From: CAVPLM01 sp963713545
GTDB taxonomy: Bacteria; Actinomycetota; Thermoleophilia; RBG-16-64-13
Direction of reading: 5' to 3'
DNA: 64,000 nucleotides
NCBI GenBank assembly: GCA_963713545.1
Contig: CAVQME010000010.1
Location: 62,001-126,000 of the forward strand
Numbering within the stretch: position 1 is the first letter of the stretch; every line of letters starts with the position of its first letter. Under the pieces are notes generated by a model. That model did not search any database, was not told the DNA's origin, and worked only from the letters and a program-made list of their open reading frames with translations. Shown in pieces: positions 23,692-32,504 of the stretch. The translations under genes and the position numbers were made by a program.

Positions 23692-25701
23692 TCAGAACAG
23701 CGAGCCTACCTGATAGACCACTACGCCCAGGAGGTAGGCGATCACAAGCATCAAGCCCAGGTTGGCCCCGGTCCAGCGCCAGGAGTTCGACTCGTGGCGG
23801 ATAGCCGCCACCGTGGCCACGCAGGGCACGAAAGTCATCTGCACCACAAGGAAGGCGGCGGCGGCGGCCGGGGCCAACACGCCCGCCACCTGGGCGGCCA
23901 ACGTGGCGCCCGCCGTTGCGGCAGTCCCACTCCCGCCGAACAGCACGCCAAGAGTAGCCACGCTGTTCTCCTTGGCCACAAAGCTCGAGAGCAACGCTAC
24001 GATCAGCCGCCAGTCGCCTAGGCCCATGGGCGCGAATACCGGTTCCAGCGCCGTCCCGATCATGCCCAGAACGCTCTCCGAGGGATCTGACCCCGGGAAG
24101 TTGGAGAGCGCCCACACGATGGCCGAGACGATGACTATCAGCGTCCCCGCCTTTTTGACGAAGGCCAGAGTGTTACGCCATACGTAGAGTCCGATGGTGC
24201 GGGCATTGGGCACGTGGTAGAGGGGCATCTCCATGATGAAGGCACTCCGCTCCCCTTTGAAAACCAGTTTGTTGACGATCACCCCCACGAGGCCGAGAAG
24301 CACCAGATTGCCCCCCACCAGTAGGATCACCGCCAGGGGAGCAGACTCCCCGAAGAAGGCGGGGGCGAGGAAAGCCAGCACCGCGAGGCGACCGGTGCAG
24401 GGCACGAAGGGGGTCAGCATCATGGTGAGCATACGGGCCCGGCGCTCCTCGATTATGCGCGTGCCCAGGATGGCCGGCACGTTGCAGCCGAAGCCGAGTA
24501 ACAAGGGCATGCACGACTTGCCGTGCAGCCCCATCCAGTGCATATACCTGTCCATCACATAGGCCGTGCGGGCCATGTAACCCACGTCCTCGAGGAGGCC
24601 CAGCGCCGCGAAGAAGACCACCAGGATGGGCAGGAACGAAAGGACTGTGCCGGCACCGGCCACTACTCCGTCGACGATCAGACCGCTCAGCCACTCCGGC
24701 GCCCACTCCAAGAGGCTTCGGAGGAGGTCCGAGAACCAGCCGGAGACCGCCCCGTTGAGGGCGCTGGCCGCCGGGCCGGCCACTGAGTACGTGACCCAGA
24801 AGAGCGCGGCCAGCGCCGCCAGGAGCACGAGCAGGCCCCAGAAGGGGTGCGTGGCCACCCGGTCGATCCGGTCGGTGACCACGGTGATACCCCGCCGCGG
24901 TCGGACGACCGCGGCCCTCACCATGCGGGCCACCCAGTCGTAGCGGCCACCGGCGATGTCGAGATAGGCGTCCTCGTGCTTGCCGAGGATCTCGTAGATA
25001 GGCTCCCAGACCTCGGGGGCCGACGTTTCTACCAGTTGTGCTACATCGCCGTCACCCTCCAGCAGCTTGAGGGCCACCCAGGAGACCGGATATCCTCCCA
25101 ACGCCTGGCCGGCGAGCAGGGTCTCGATCTCGGCCAGCACCGGCTGGTGCTTCGCTCTTATGGTCGGCCGGTTGGGAGCGAAAGCCTCGGGGTGGTCGGC
25201 CAGGTCGGCCGCGGCGTCGACCAGTTCGCGGATACCTCTCCGCTTGCTCGCGACCAACTCGATCACAGGCAGGCCGAGAGCGGCTGCCAATACGGGAGCC
25301 TCTACATGCACTCCGTGAGACGCGGCTACGTCCACCATGTTGAGACCCACCACCAACGGCACCGGCAGCATCAGCAGTTCGGCCACCAGATACAGGTTGC
25401 GTTCCAGCGAGGCCGCATTGACGATGGCTACGACGGCGTCGGGCGGCTCCTTGATCAAGTAATCGCGGGCCACCCGCTCCTCTTCGGACCCCGAGGTGAG
25501 GCTGTAGGTCCCAGGGAGATCGACGATCTCGACTCGGCGGCCTCCATGGGTGAAGTGACCGGTCTTCTGCTCGACCGTCTTGCCCGGCCAGTTGCCTACG
25601 TGCTGGTTGAGTCCTGTGAGAGCATTGAAGACCGTGCTCTTGCCTACGTTAGGCTGGCCGGCCAGAGCTAGGGTCAGACCGGCGGGGCGCTCGGCCGGCA
25701 A
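23692..25701 (-). CDS. feoB: Ferrous iron transporter FeoB
   Basis: GTP-gated Fe(II) importer, 669 residues, inner membrane. Cytosolic G domain: G1 GQPNVGKST, G3 DLPGTYSL, G4 NMVD; a helical GDI-like spacer; then about 8-9 membrane segments with the two Gate motifs. The first carries GFGCNVPAILGTRII and PFVPCTGRLAVL, the second FVPCVATVAAIRHE. The start is TTG at 25701, eight bases after GAGGAA; the gene begins 5 bases after feoA. No FeoC follows. The gene is regulated with dtxR from the upstream promoter. Confidence 0.95.
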   Translation of the reverse strand: MPAERPAGLTLALAGQPNVGKSTVFNALTGLNQHVGNWPGKTVEQKTGHFTHGGRRVEIVDLPGTYSLTSGSEEERVARDYLIKEPPDAVVAIVNAASLERNLYLVAELLMLPVPLVVGLNMVDVAASHGVHVEAPVLAAALGLPVIELVASKRRGIRELVDAAADLADHPEAFAPNRPTIRAKHQPVLAEIETLLAGQALGGYPVSWVALKLLEGDGDVAQLVETSAPEVWEPIYEILGKHEDAYLDIAGGRYDWVARMVRAAVVRPRRGITVVTDRIDRVATHPFWGLLVLLAALAALFWVTYSVAGPAASALNGAVSGWFSDLLRSLLEWAPEWLSGLIVDGVVAGAGTVLSFLPILVVFFAALGLLEDVGYMARTAYVMDRYMHWMGLHGKSCMPLLLGFGCNVPAILGTRIIEERRARMLTMMLTPFVPCTGRLAVLAFLAPAFFGESAPLAVILLVGGNLVLLGLVGVIVNKLVFKGERSAFIMEMPLYHVPNARTIGLYVWRNTLAFVKKAGTLIVIVSAIVWALSNFPGSDPSESVLGMIGTALEPVFAPMGLGDWRLIVALLSSFVAKENSVATLGVLFGGSGTAATAGATLAAQVAGVLAPAAAAAFLVVQMTFVPCVATVAAIRHESNSWRWTGANLGLMLVIAYLLGVVVYQVGSLF

Positions 25702-25706
25702 GTCAG

Positions 25707-25970
25707 CTATTCCTCAGTAGGGCACGCCACCGCGGACAACAGTTCGACCGAAGGGTCCACGGCGACACGCTCCGCCTGGCCGCGGCCCAAGGCCAATCTG
25801 GCCCCGTGCACTTCGACGATGAGAGCGCCGCGCCCCCTGTTCTGCAGGACGAACACCTCCGCCCCTGGAGTCAGCCCCAGGGCGATGAGGCGCTTGGCCA
25901 GCCCGTGGGAACGCGGGAGAGCCGCAACCACCGCCCTCGCGCCGCACGGCAGTTGAGCCAGCGAGCTCAT
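25707..25970 (-). CDS. feoA: FeoA, SH3-like partner of FeoB
   Basis: 87-residue cytosolic protein with the FeoA beta-barrel pattern (GARAVVAAL, RLIALGLTPGAEVFVLQ, GARLALGRGQAERVAV). It assists FeoB. Its ATG overlaps the dtxR stop (ATGA), so dtxR, feoA and feoB form one transcription unit. Confidence 0.9.
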   Translation of the reverse strand: MSSLAQLPCGARAVVAALPRSHGLAKRLIALGLTPGAEVFVLQNRGRGALIVEVHGARLALGRGQAERVAVDPSVELLSAVACPTEE

Positions 25971-26464
25971 GCCGGCCCGCCTTCGGCGCCGGTGCAGTCA
26001 GGCCCCTGAGCTGCGGCCAGAGTCTCGGCGTATGACACGAAATGAGCAAGGACATCCGGCTCCAGCACGTGCTCAAGCCTGCAGGCTGTGGTCTCCGCCT
26101 TCTGCTCCTCTATGCCGAGCACGTGGGTGAGGAAGTCGCGTATCGCCATGTGGCGGCGTTCCACCTCCTGAGCGATCTTAGTGCCCTCTTCGGTGAGCGT
26201 CGCGTGGCCGTAGCGCGCATGAGACACGAGCCCCAAGCCCACGAGGTTCTTCAGAGCTCCGGTGACCGAGGGGCGGGATACCTTCAGGTGCACCGCAATC
26301 TCGCTGACTCTGGCTACACGGGAAGCGCGCTCCAACTGGAGGATCGCCTCCAGATAATCCTCTTGGCTCGCGCTCAAAACCTCGGGCTCCAGCGGAACGA
26401 ACCCATCGGTCGGTTCCGATGCGTTCATTTCCGATGGTTTCAGCTGATGCGCCACTTGGTTCAT
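25967..26464 (-). CDS. DtxR/MntR-family metal-dependent repressor
   Basis: Iron- or manganese-responsive regulator of the following feoAB genes. Seen: SASQEDYLEAILQLE at the start of the winged helix, the recognition-helix region LKVSRPSVTGALKNLVGLGL, and the metal-site/dimerisation region ERRHMAIRDFLTHVLGIEE with CRLEHVLEPDVL. There is no SH3-like third domain, so the protein is MntR/IdeR-short in type. The ATG at 26464 is preferred: it has GGGG upstream and leaves a sensible leader after the promoter; an ATG at 26488 would sit almost at the transcription start. An inverted repeat over the promoter suggests autoregulation. Confidence 0.88.
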   Translation of the reverse strand: MNQVAHQLKPSEMNASEPTDGFVPLEPEVLSASQEDYLEAILQLERASRVARVSEIAVHLKVSRPSVTGALKNLVGLGLVSHARYGHATLTEEGTKIAQEVERRHMAIRDFLTHVLGIEEQKAETTACRLEHVLEPDVLAHFVSYAETLAAAQGPDCTGAEGGPA

Positions 26465-26489
26465 ACAAATACCCCATTTTACAGCCATG

Positions 26490-26531
26490 TTAGGTGGGGC
26501 TATTTTAGTACATACCGCCTAACTTGGCAAG
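26490..26531 (-). promoter_or_regulatory. dtxR-feoAB promoter with metal-box-like inverted repeat
   Basis: Reverse strand: TTGCCA (26531-26526), 17-base spacer, TAAAAT (26508-26503). GTTAGG and CCTAAC at 26490-26495 and 26519-26524 form an inverted repeat enclosing the -10. TTAGG/CCTAA half-sites occur in classical DtxR iron boxes, although here they are spaced more widely than in the 19-bp consensus. Confidence 0.6.
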
Positions 26532-26575
26532 GGGCATCGCCTCCGGGCGATGGACCTCACGGGCATGGGTTCCGA

Positions 26576-26616
26576 CAAAAAGGCCGGGGCCCGCGCGGTT
26601 GCGCGGGCCCCGGCCC
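26576..26616 (-). terminator. Rho-independent terminator of the RRM gene
   Basis: A perfect 15-bp GC-rich stem with a 4-base loop (26583-26616), followed on the reverse strand by TTTTTG. It lies 20 bases after the stop of the RNA-binding protein gene and before the divergent dtxR promoter region. Confidence 0.85.
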
Positions 26617-26636
26617 ATCATGAACGGTCTAGGGTG

Positions 26637-26963
26637 TTACCAGCCCCGGCTGCCACCCTTGTAGCCGCCCCCGTAGCCGCCGCCATACCCGCCCGAGCGA
26701 GGCGGGCGCGGCTGCTGCTCCTTGGCCGTGTCGACCTTGAGGGTGCGACCGTCGAGTTCGGTGCCATCAAGAGCGGCCTTGGCAGCGTCAGCCATCTCCG
26801 GGGTCGCCATCTCGACGAACCCGAAGCCTTTGGGCCTGCCGCTGTCCCGATCGGTGATCAGGTTCACCGAGACCACTTCTCCATGCTCGGCGAACAGCGT
26901 CTCGATGCTGGATTCGGACGTGCTGTAGCTGAGATTGCCCACATACAGTTTTGCGGAACTCAT
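26637..26963 (-). CDS. Glycine-rich RRM RNA-binding protein
   Basis: 108 residues. A single RNA-recognition motif with RNP2 LYVGNLSYS and RNP1 KGFGFVEM, then a Gly/Tyr/Arg-rich tail (GGYGGGYGGGYKGGSRGW). This resembles the cyanobacterial/actinobacterial cold-responsive Rbp family that binds RNA as a chaperone. The ATG at 26963 has a strong GGAGGGA site. Upstream lie about 240 bases without a gene before the divergent STAS gene, enough for a long regulated leader. The gene is single, with its own terminator. Confidence 0.9.
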   Translation of the reverse strand: MSSAKLYVGNLSYSTSESSIETLFAEHGEVVSVNLITDRDSGRPKGFGFVEMATPEMADAAKAALDGTELDGRTLKVDTAKEQQPRPPRSGGYGGGYGGGYKGGSRGW

Positions 26964-27212
26964 TCTTCCCTCCAGGTGGAGTTGCTGTGCGACAAACGAG
27001 AGGACGAGACTGCATGCGGGCGGATGAGAGAGAAGATGCTCGCCCCCCTCGCGACGCGTGAAGAAGGTTCCTATCGAATGTCGGCGGCAGTATAGCACCC
27101 ACGCCGCGCGTCGATGAGGGTTGCGAGTAAGGATGGATATCGGGCAAAGTAGACTACAAAAGGGCTCCGGTGGGTACTCTGTTTCCACTTCCAAGCGCCA
27201 GGAGGTGGAACG

Positions 27213-27614
27213 ATGGCCAGCCAGGACAAATCACCGCGCTCCAGGATAGCGGGGCCTCCTATCGACCTGCAGATCTCGTACAGGCTGGGACCTCCCCTCA
27301 TCTACGTCAAGGGAGAGCTCGACCACGACACGACGGGCTACCTACGGGAGATGATCGAGCAGGAGCTCAAAGAGAGCACGCAGGTGCTCGTCTTGGACTT
27401 CAACGAGCTCGCCTACATGGACAGCGGCGGCCTATCTCTCATGTTCGACACGGTCCAGCGCTTCACCGACCCCGGCTGGCTGGGCGTGGTGGGAGCCAAC
27501 TCGGGAGTCGGCCGGCTTCTCGAGATCACCGGCCTGGTCGACCATCCACGTTTCTTCCTCTTCGCCGATCAGCGGGCCGCGGCTGCCGCCATCGATGCCG
27601 GCGGCTCGACTTGA
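27213..27614 (+). CDS. STAS-domain anti-sigma factor antagonist
   Basis: 133 residues. The STAS fold is seen as PPLIYVKGELDHDTTGYLRE, LVLDFNELAYMDSGGLSLMF (the Ser of DSGGLS is the expected phosphorylation site) and a C-terminal LLEITGL. Such proteins are phosphorylated by an anti-sigma kinase and reactivated by a PP2C phosphatase. The phosphatase is encoded directly downstream: its TTG start overlaps this stop codon. No anti-sigma kinase or sigma factor is adjacent. Strong AGGAGG site before the ATG. Confidence 0.87.
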   Translation: MASQDKSPRSRIAGPPIDLQISYRLGPPLIYVKGELDHDTTGYLREMIEQELKESTQVLVLDFNELAYMDSGGLSLMFDTVQRFTDPGWLGVVGANSGVGRLLEITGLVDHPRFFLFADQRAAAAAIDAGGST

Positions 27615-29297
27615 TCGAGTCGACGACTCGACCGGCTCCCTCCCGAGCGGGCGGAATCGCCACCGCCGGCACCAGGGGCCGCGGACTCTTTTGGGGAACC
27701 TGGTGGGCGGTACTGCTGGTCGGGCTGCGCCGCCCAGGTCGCCCTCTTCTACGCCGTGGGGCTGCTCGGGGAGACCTCCCGCTACTTAGGAATACCAGGG
27801 GCAGCGGCAGCTCTTTTCGGGGTCGTCGCGGCGGTAGCCGCCGGACCCGTGATCGGCGCGGCGGTGGCCCTCGTGGGCGGCATCGCCTTCGTGGTCTTCG
27901 TCGCCGAATTCGGCGGGTTCGTCGAGCCGGCGGCGATCATCATCGCCATCGTCCTCTGGACCCTGGCCGCCGTCGTGGCCGGCCTTGCCGCTCGCGCGGT
28001 CCGCCGCCGGGCCGCGGTCCGGGAGGCTCTTCTCTCCGAGGCCTTGGCCGAGAGCGAGACCTCGAAGGCCGCGGTGGAGAGCATCCTGGCCCTCACACCG
28101 GCCTTTCACAGGTTCGAGCGCTACGAGGACATGATCCAGGCCATATGCTCGGTGGCCCAGGAGACCTTCACTTCTCGCTCGGCTTCCCTCTACCGCCATG
28201 CCGATGGGCGCCTGACCCTCCTCGCCCGACAGCCAGCCAACCCCCTCTTTCCGCCGGGATGGCAGAGCGAAGTCGGCAGCATCCCCGGCCTGGCCGAAGA
28301 TCTCGCTTCGGGTGTACCCCGGTTCGTCCCCGACACCTCGAAAGAGATGTGGCCTCAAGACGGTGCAGACCTGGCCCAGGCCTTGGGACTCCGCTCGGTT
28401 TTGCGCGTCCCCATACTGATCACTCCCCAATCGGCCTACGTGCTGGTCATCGGGTGGGAGGACGTCCGCGACACCCTCGACCCGGCCGACCTCGCTCTCG
28501 CCCAGCGCTTCGCCGATCAAGCGGCAGTAGCGCTGGAGCACGCGGAGGCCGAGACCCTGCACAAGCGCTTAGAGCAAAGCCTGCTTTCCCTTTCTCGCGA
28601 TCCCCACCCCTGGCTGGATATAGATATCCGCTACCGCAGCGGCGAACGCAGGTTGGGGCTGGGCGGTGATTTCGTAGACTACGTGGTCCAAGGCGACCAG
28701 ACCGTCGACTTCGTCATCGGCGACGTGAGCGGACATGGCCCGGATGCCGCGGCGCTCGGCACCACCCTGCGCTCCGGGTGGAGGGCTCTCGCGGACGCTG
28801 AGACGCCCCCCCGCCAGGCCCTCGACGCGCTCAACAAGGTGCTCTTCAGCGAAAGAAGTAGCCGCAATCTCTACTGCACGCTCCTCGCGGGACGCATCGA
28901 TGGCTCAACCGGGTCGCTGATCCTTGCCAACGCCGGGCATCCTCCCCCTCTGGTCGTCGCGAAGGAGGCAAGATTACTGCCGGTCAAGCCAGTACTCCCG
29001 CTTGGCTGCGAGCACGAGGATGGTTGGAGACTGGAGGCATTCCAGCTCCCGCCGGTGTGGAGCCTGCTCCTCTACACGGACGGTCTGTTCGAGGGCGCGG
29101 TCGAACCCGGCTCCAAGGAGCGTTACGGTATCGATCGGCTGATCGAGCGATTCGCCCGGGCTGCGCCGGGTCCTATCCCGGTGAGCGTGCTTGACGAAGT
29201 CATGGTGGAGCTGGAGCAGGCGAACGGGAAGCCGCCCCCGGACGACATCGCCGTGCTGCTAATATCGAAAGCCGCGGAGCAGGCAGCGCCGGAATAA
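27611..29297 (+). CDS. Membrane-anchored GAF-SpoIIE phosphatase (apparent frameshift at the N-terminus)
   Basis: RsbU/SpoIIE-type PP2C phosphatase that should dephosphorylate the neighbouring STAS protein. From a GTG at 27756 it reads 513 residues: two to three membrane segments (1-90), a GAF-like sensor (about 115-265), and a phosphatase domain (about 290-505) with GGDFVDYVV, VIGDVSGHGPDAA, NAGHPPPLV, YTDGLFEG and PDDIAVLLI. In another frame just upstream lies a matching first membrane helix (RGLFWGTWWAVLLVG). It starts at a TTG at 27611 that overlaps the STAS stop and joins in frame if one G near 27722 is removed. A single-base indel (error or mutation) is therefore inferred. Confidence 0.83.
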
Positions 29298-29342
29298 CCC
29301 CTCGGGCGTCGCACCGCGGGCGACCTGCCCAACGGCCCGGCG

Positions 29343-29813
29343 TCAAGATCCCTTTGCGCCGTTGGCCTCGGCCGGTGTCTTACGGGGGGTAAGGATAGGG
29401 ATGACGACCACCGGACATTCGGCATTATTCAGGATGTGCCGGCTGATCGAACCGAGCACCAACTCCCTCACGGTCCCCTGCCGCCGTCTTGCCGCCACGA
29501 CGAGCGTGCAGCCCTGCGACTCCTCGAGGAACACGGCATTCGGTTGACCCTTCGCCACCCGCCGCTCGCACTCCACCGAGGGTGCGAGTTCTGCCGCCCG
29601 CGCCACTCCCTCTTCCACGAGAACTTCGGCGCTTTCCCGAAATTGGTCGTAGAGCTCTTTGCCCCCCACGCCGGCGCCCAGCATCGACTGAGGTACCTCC
29701 CAGGCGCTTATCAGACGGAGGCGGGCGCACCGCAGAGCCGCCTCCTTGATCCCGAAATCGAGGGAGGCTGCTGCTTCTTCAGAGCCGTTCAGGAATACGC
29801 CGATGGTCTCCAT
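29343..29813 (-). CDS. Universal stress protein (UspA family)
   Basis: 156 residues with the Usp alpha/beta fold: GVFLNGSEEAAASLDFGIKE at the N-terminus, CTLVVAARRRQGTVRELVLG, then GSISRHILNNAECPVVVIP. The RRRQG-x9-GS order follows the ATP-binding G-2x-G-9x-G(S) pattern, but the first Gly is replaced, so nucleotide binding is uncertain. It ends 45 bases from the converging phosphatase gene. A second Usp gene follows upstream on the same strand. Confidence 0.85.
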   Translation of the reverse strand: METIGVFLNGSEEAAASLDFGIKEAALRCARLRLISAWEVPQSMLGAGVGGKELYDQFRESAEVLVEEGVARAAELAPSVECERRVAKGQPNAVFLEESQGCTLVVAARRRQGTVRELVLGSISRHILNNAECPVVVIPILTPRKTPAEANGAKGS

Positions 29814-29881
29814 TTAGTCGCCCTCACTCCACTTTCGGCCCGACGCCTGGGGAGCCCCCCTCCTTACGCGGACTACCTACG

Positions 29882-30322
29882 CTACGTGACTGCCGGGACC
29901 ACTGTAACAGGACAGTGAGCATGATTGACCACCTGTTGACTGACCGAGCCCAGGAGAAGCCCCGTGAACCCCCCGTGACCACGGCTTCCCACAACGATCA
30001 ACGTCGCGTCTTTGGCTTCTTCGAGGAGGATTTTGGCTTCGTGTCCCTCCACGATTCGCGACTCGAGGACTACCGAGGGTTGCAGTTCGGCTGCACGAGC
30101 CGCCGCTTCGGCGAAGATCGCCTCGGCGTGCTGGCGGGCTTCATTCATGGACTGGTCGAAGAAGCCCGAATCGGCTGCGAGGCCTGCGACCACCGCCGGA
30201 GGGATCTCCCAGGCGGTCACTACCTTGAGATGGGCTCCCCGTAGCGCCGCTTCCTCAACAGCGAACTCCAGCGCGGCTTTGCCACCCTCCGAACCGTCGA
30301 CGCCGACGACGATGGTCTTCAT
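29882..30322 (-). CDS. Universal stress protein (UspA family)
   Basis: 146 residues from the ATG at 30322 (AAGGAG upstream). Typical ATP-binding Usp: IVVGVDGSEGGKAALEFAV, LIVVGSRGHGGFTGLLLGSV, then SQQVVNHAHCPVTVVP, with the complete G-2x-G-9x-GS motif. It is closely related in layout to the Usp gene that follows, and both lie next to an encapsulated-ferritin-like gene. This looks like a small stress-response cluster. Confidence 0.9.
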   Translation of the reverse strand: MKTIVVGVDGSEGGKAALEFAVEEAALRGAHLKVVTAWEIPPAVVAGLAADSGFFDQSMNEARQHAEAIFAEAAARAAELQPSVVLESRIVEGHEAKILLEEAKDATLIVVGSRGHGGFTGLLLGSVSQQVVNHAHCPVTVVPAVT

Positions 30323-30435
30323 GCGTTCTCCTTTCGGCCGATACTCCACGCTCTATCGACGTACCCCGTTCCAGTTACCACTAAGCACCAGCCCGCGTTC
30401 CCCGGGCACGCTGCTCACCGGCGAGAGGCGCGGCC

Positions 30436-30735
30436 TTATAGGCCCGCCTCGAGCTCGGTGACCCAACCTTCAGTGAAAAGGTAGCTCTTTAGTTCCCTGG
30501 CCTGAGCGGGGTCGTTCCTGCGGATCCACTCGATCAACATGGCCGCGTGCTCTTTCTCTTCGTCCCGGTTATGAGCAAGGATAGCCTTGAGCTGGGGATC
30601 GCTGCACGCGTCCACCCGCTGCTGATACCACTGGGCGGCTTCCAGCTCTTCGATGAGAGAAGCGACGGCGCGCCGCAACTCCCTGGTGTGTGCGCTGAGC
30701 TCGCTGAAAGGCTCCTGGGGGGTCTCGAGGGCCAC
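30436..30735 (-). CDS. Encapsulated ferritin-like protein (EncFtn family)
   Basis: 99 residues from a GTG at 30735 behind GAGGAGG. The core closely follows EncFtn: RELRRAVASLIEELEAAQWY, QRVDACSDPQLKAILAHNRD, then EEKEHAAMLIEWIRRNDP and LKSYLFTEG. The ferroxidase ligands (Glu of EELEA, Glu and His of EEKEHA) are present. EncFtn proteins form annular decamers that oxidise iron inside encapsulin shells, directed by a C-terminal peptide. Here the protein stops right after LFTEGWVTELEAGL. No such peptide is visible in any frame downstream, and there is no encapsulin gene nearby. It may act unencapsulated. Confidence 0.85.
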   Translation of the reverse strand: MALETPQEPFSELSAHTRELRRAVASLIEELEAAQWYQQRVDACSDPQLKAILAHNRDEEKEHAAMLIEWIRRNDPAQARELKSYLFTEGWVTELEAGL

Positions 30736-30865
30736 GATGGCCTCCTCTCGTACGTTATCTGTGCCGGCTACTCTGGGGCAGATACCCGAATCGCAGGCCC
30801 CCGTAACAGTCCCGCAGACGATCCACGCCGGCGCCATCCTCATAGGGCCGGCTCCAGCCCCGCGG

Positions 30866-31945
30866 TCAGTTCGTGGCCACGAACCCCACTACCAGGTCGC
30901 CCACCGCGTCGGTGCCCATGCCCAGCTCTCCCGCGACCATGGACTTCATCTTGCCGACCGCATGAACGATGCCTTTTTCCACCAGAGAAGCAGCCTCGCT
31001 CTCCCCCAAGTGTTCCAGCATCATCTGGACGGCGCCGATGGCGGCCAACGGGTTAATGGCGTTCTTGCCGGTCCAGTCGGGAGCCGTACCGCCGATGGGC
31101 TCGAACATGCTCACACCCTCGGGGTTGATGTTGCCACCTGCCGCGATGCCCAGGCCGCCCTGGGTGATGGCGCCCAGGTCGGTGACGATGTCACCGAACA
31201 TGTTCTCGGTCACCATGACGTCGAACATCTCGGGGCTGGCCACCATGTAAAGACAGGTCGCGTCGACGTGGTAATACTCGCGCTTGATGTCCGGGTACTC
31301 GGCTCCCATCTCGGCGAAGACCCGGTCCCACAGCTTATACATATGGGTGAGTATGTTGGACTTGCCGATGAGGGCCAAGGTGTTTTCAGGACCGACTCCG
31401 CGAGCCTTCTTGCCGTATTTGCGGGCATATTCAAAGGAGAAGCGCAAACAGCGCGCCACCTGCTCGTATGTATAGACCATTTCCTGGATGGCCACTTCGT
31501 CTTTGGTGCCTGGTCGGCTGGTCCCCCCGATCCCCGTGTACATGCCGCCGCAGTTCTCACGGATGCAACAGTAGTCGATCTCTTTGGGCCCCTTGCCCTT
31601 GATTGGCGTCTCGACCCCGGGGATGAGCCGCACGGGCCGCAGATTGATGTACTGGTCGAGGCCGAACCGGACCTTCAGCAGGATGCCCTGCTCGAGAACG
31701 CCGGGGGTCACGTGTGGGTGACCGACAGCGCCAAGGAGAATCGCATCGTGTTGCCGAAACTCGTCCAGAGCCGAGTCGGGTAGGGTCTCGCCCGTGCGCA
31801 GGTAGCGCTCCCCACCGAAATCGTAGGTGGTGGTGGAGTAGGTAAAGCCCCGGTTCGCGGCGGCCGCTCTAAGCACCTTCAGTCCCTCGGCCACCACCTC
31901 GGGCCCGGTCCCGTCTCCGGGAATGACGGCGATCTTGTACTCCAT
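30866..31945 (-). CDS. leuB: 3-Isopropylmalate dehydrogenase
   Basis: NAD-dependent oxidative decarboxylation in leucine synthesis. About 359 residues: AVIPGDGTGPEVVAEGLKVL, the ILLGAVGHPHV loop, RENCGGMYTG, the Lys/Tyr active-site region, and FEPIGGTAPDWTGKNAINPL (NAD site). The ATG at 31945 is chosen over 31951 because AAAGG is then correctly spaced. It lies 43 bases downstream of leuD in a leuC-leuD-leuB operon. Confidence 0.92.
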   Translation of the reverse strand: MEYKIAVIPGDGTGPEVVAEGLKVLRAAAANRGFTYSTTTYDFGGERYLRTGETLPDSALDEFRQHDAILLGAVGHPHVTPGVLEQGILLKVRFGLDQYINLRPVRLIPGVETPIKGKGPKEIDYCCIRENCGGMYTGIGGTSRPGTKDEVAIQEMVYTYEQVARCLRFSFEYARKYGKKARGVGPENTLALIGKSNILTHMYKLWDRVFAEMGAEYPDIKREYYHVDATCLYMVASPEMFDVMVTENMFGDIVTDLGAITQGGLGIAAGGNINPEGVSMFEPIGGTAPDWTGKNAINPLAAIGAVQMMLEHLGESEAASLVEKGIVHAVGKMKSMVAGELGMGTDAVGDLVVGFVATN

Positions 31946-31988
31946 GCTCATCCTTTCGCTCTTACTGGGGTACGGCGCCGCGCGCAGC

Positions 31989-32504
31989 TCAGTCGGCCGC
32001 GGCCCGGGTCTTCAGGTACGGCAATAGCCCACCCGCAGCCACCAACTCCTGCATGAAGGGCGGAAGTGGTTGAGCAAGATAGTTCACGCCGGTAGTGAGA
32101 TCGGCGATCTCGCCGGAGGCGAGATCGACCGTCAGTTCGTCGCCTTCCCTGATGCCGTCCACGGCCTCCGGCGCCACCAGGATGGGCAGCCCTGTGTTGA
32201 AGGCGTTACGGTAGAAGATGCGGGCGAAGCTCTTGGCGACCACCACCGAGACCCCGGCCCCCTTAAGGGCGATGGGGGCGTGCTCCCGGCTGGAGCCGCA
32301 GCCGAAGTTCTCCTGAGCCACCACGATGTCGCCGGGCTTGACCTTGCCGGGGAAGGTGGGGTCGGCGTCTTCCATGACGTGCTGGGCGAGCTCCTCGGCC
32401 GTTTTCATAGTGAGATAGCGGGCCGGGATGATGAGATCGGTGTCGACGTCGCGCCCGAAAGTCCAGGCCCGTCCGCGCAGCTTGGCCGCGGCCGTCTCGG
32501 TCAT
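31989..32504 (-). CDS. leuD: 3-Isopropylmalate dehydratase small subunit
   Basis: 171 residues, swivel domain partner of LeuC. Seen: GRAWTFGRDVDTDLIIPARY, IVVAQENFGCGSSREHAPIA, KSFARIFYRNAFNTGLPIL. It is the short archaeal/actinobacterial-type LeuD. Its ATG overlaps the leuC stop (ATGA), and AAGGAGG precedes it within leuC. Confidence 0.93.
   Translation of the reverse strand: MTETAAAKLRGRAWTFGRDVDTDLIIPARYLTMKTAEELAQHVMEDADPTFPGKVKPGDIVVAQENFGCGSSREHAPIALKGAGVSVVVAKSFARIFYRNAFNTGLPILVAPEAVDGIREGDELTVDLASGEIADLTTGVNYLAQPLPPFMQELVAAGGLLPYLKTRAAAD

Noticed and set aside
27170..28669. 499-codon forward frame overlapping the STAS and phosphatase genes
   Set aside because: Only its part from 27611 to about 27722 looks like real protein (first membrane helix of the phosphatase); the rest is an Arg/Pro/Gly-rich shadow.
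30380..30435. Hidden encapsulin-targeting peptide downstream of the EncFtn stop
   Set aside because: All three frames after the stop were read; none gives a hydrophobic Gly-Ser-Leu type cargo peptide.
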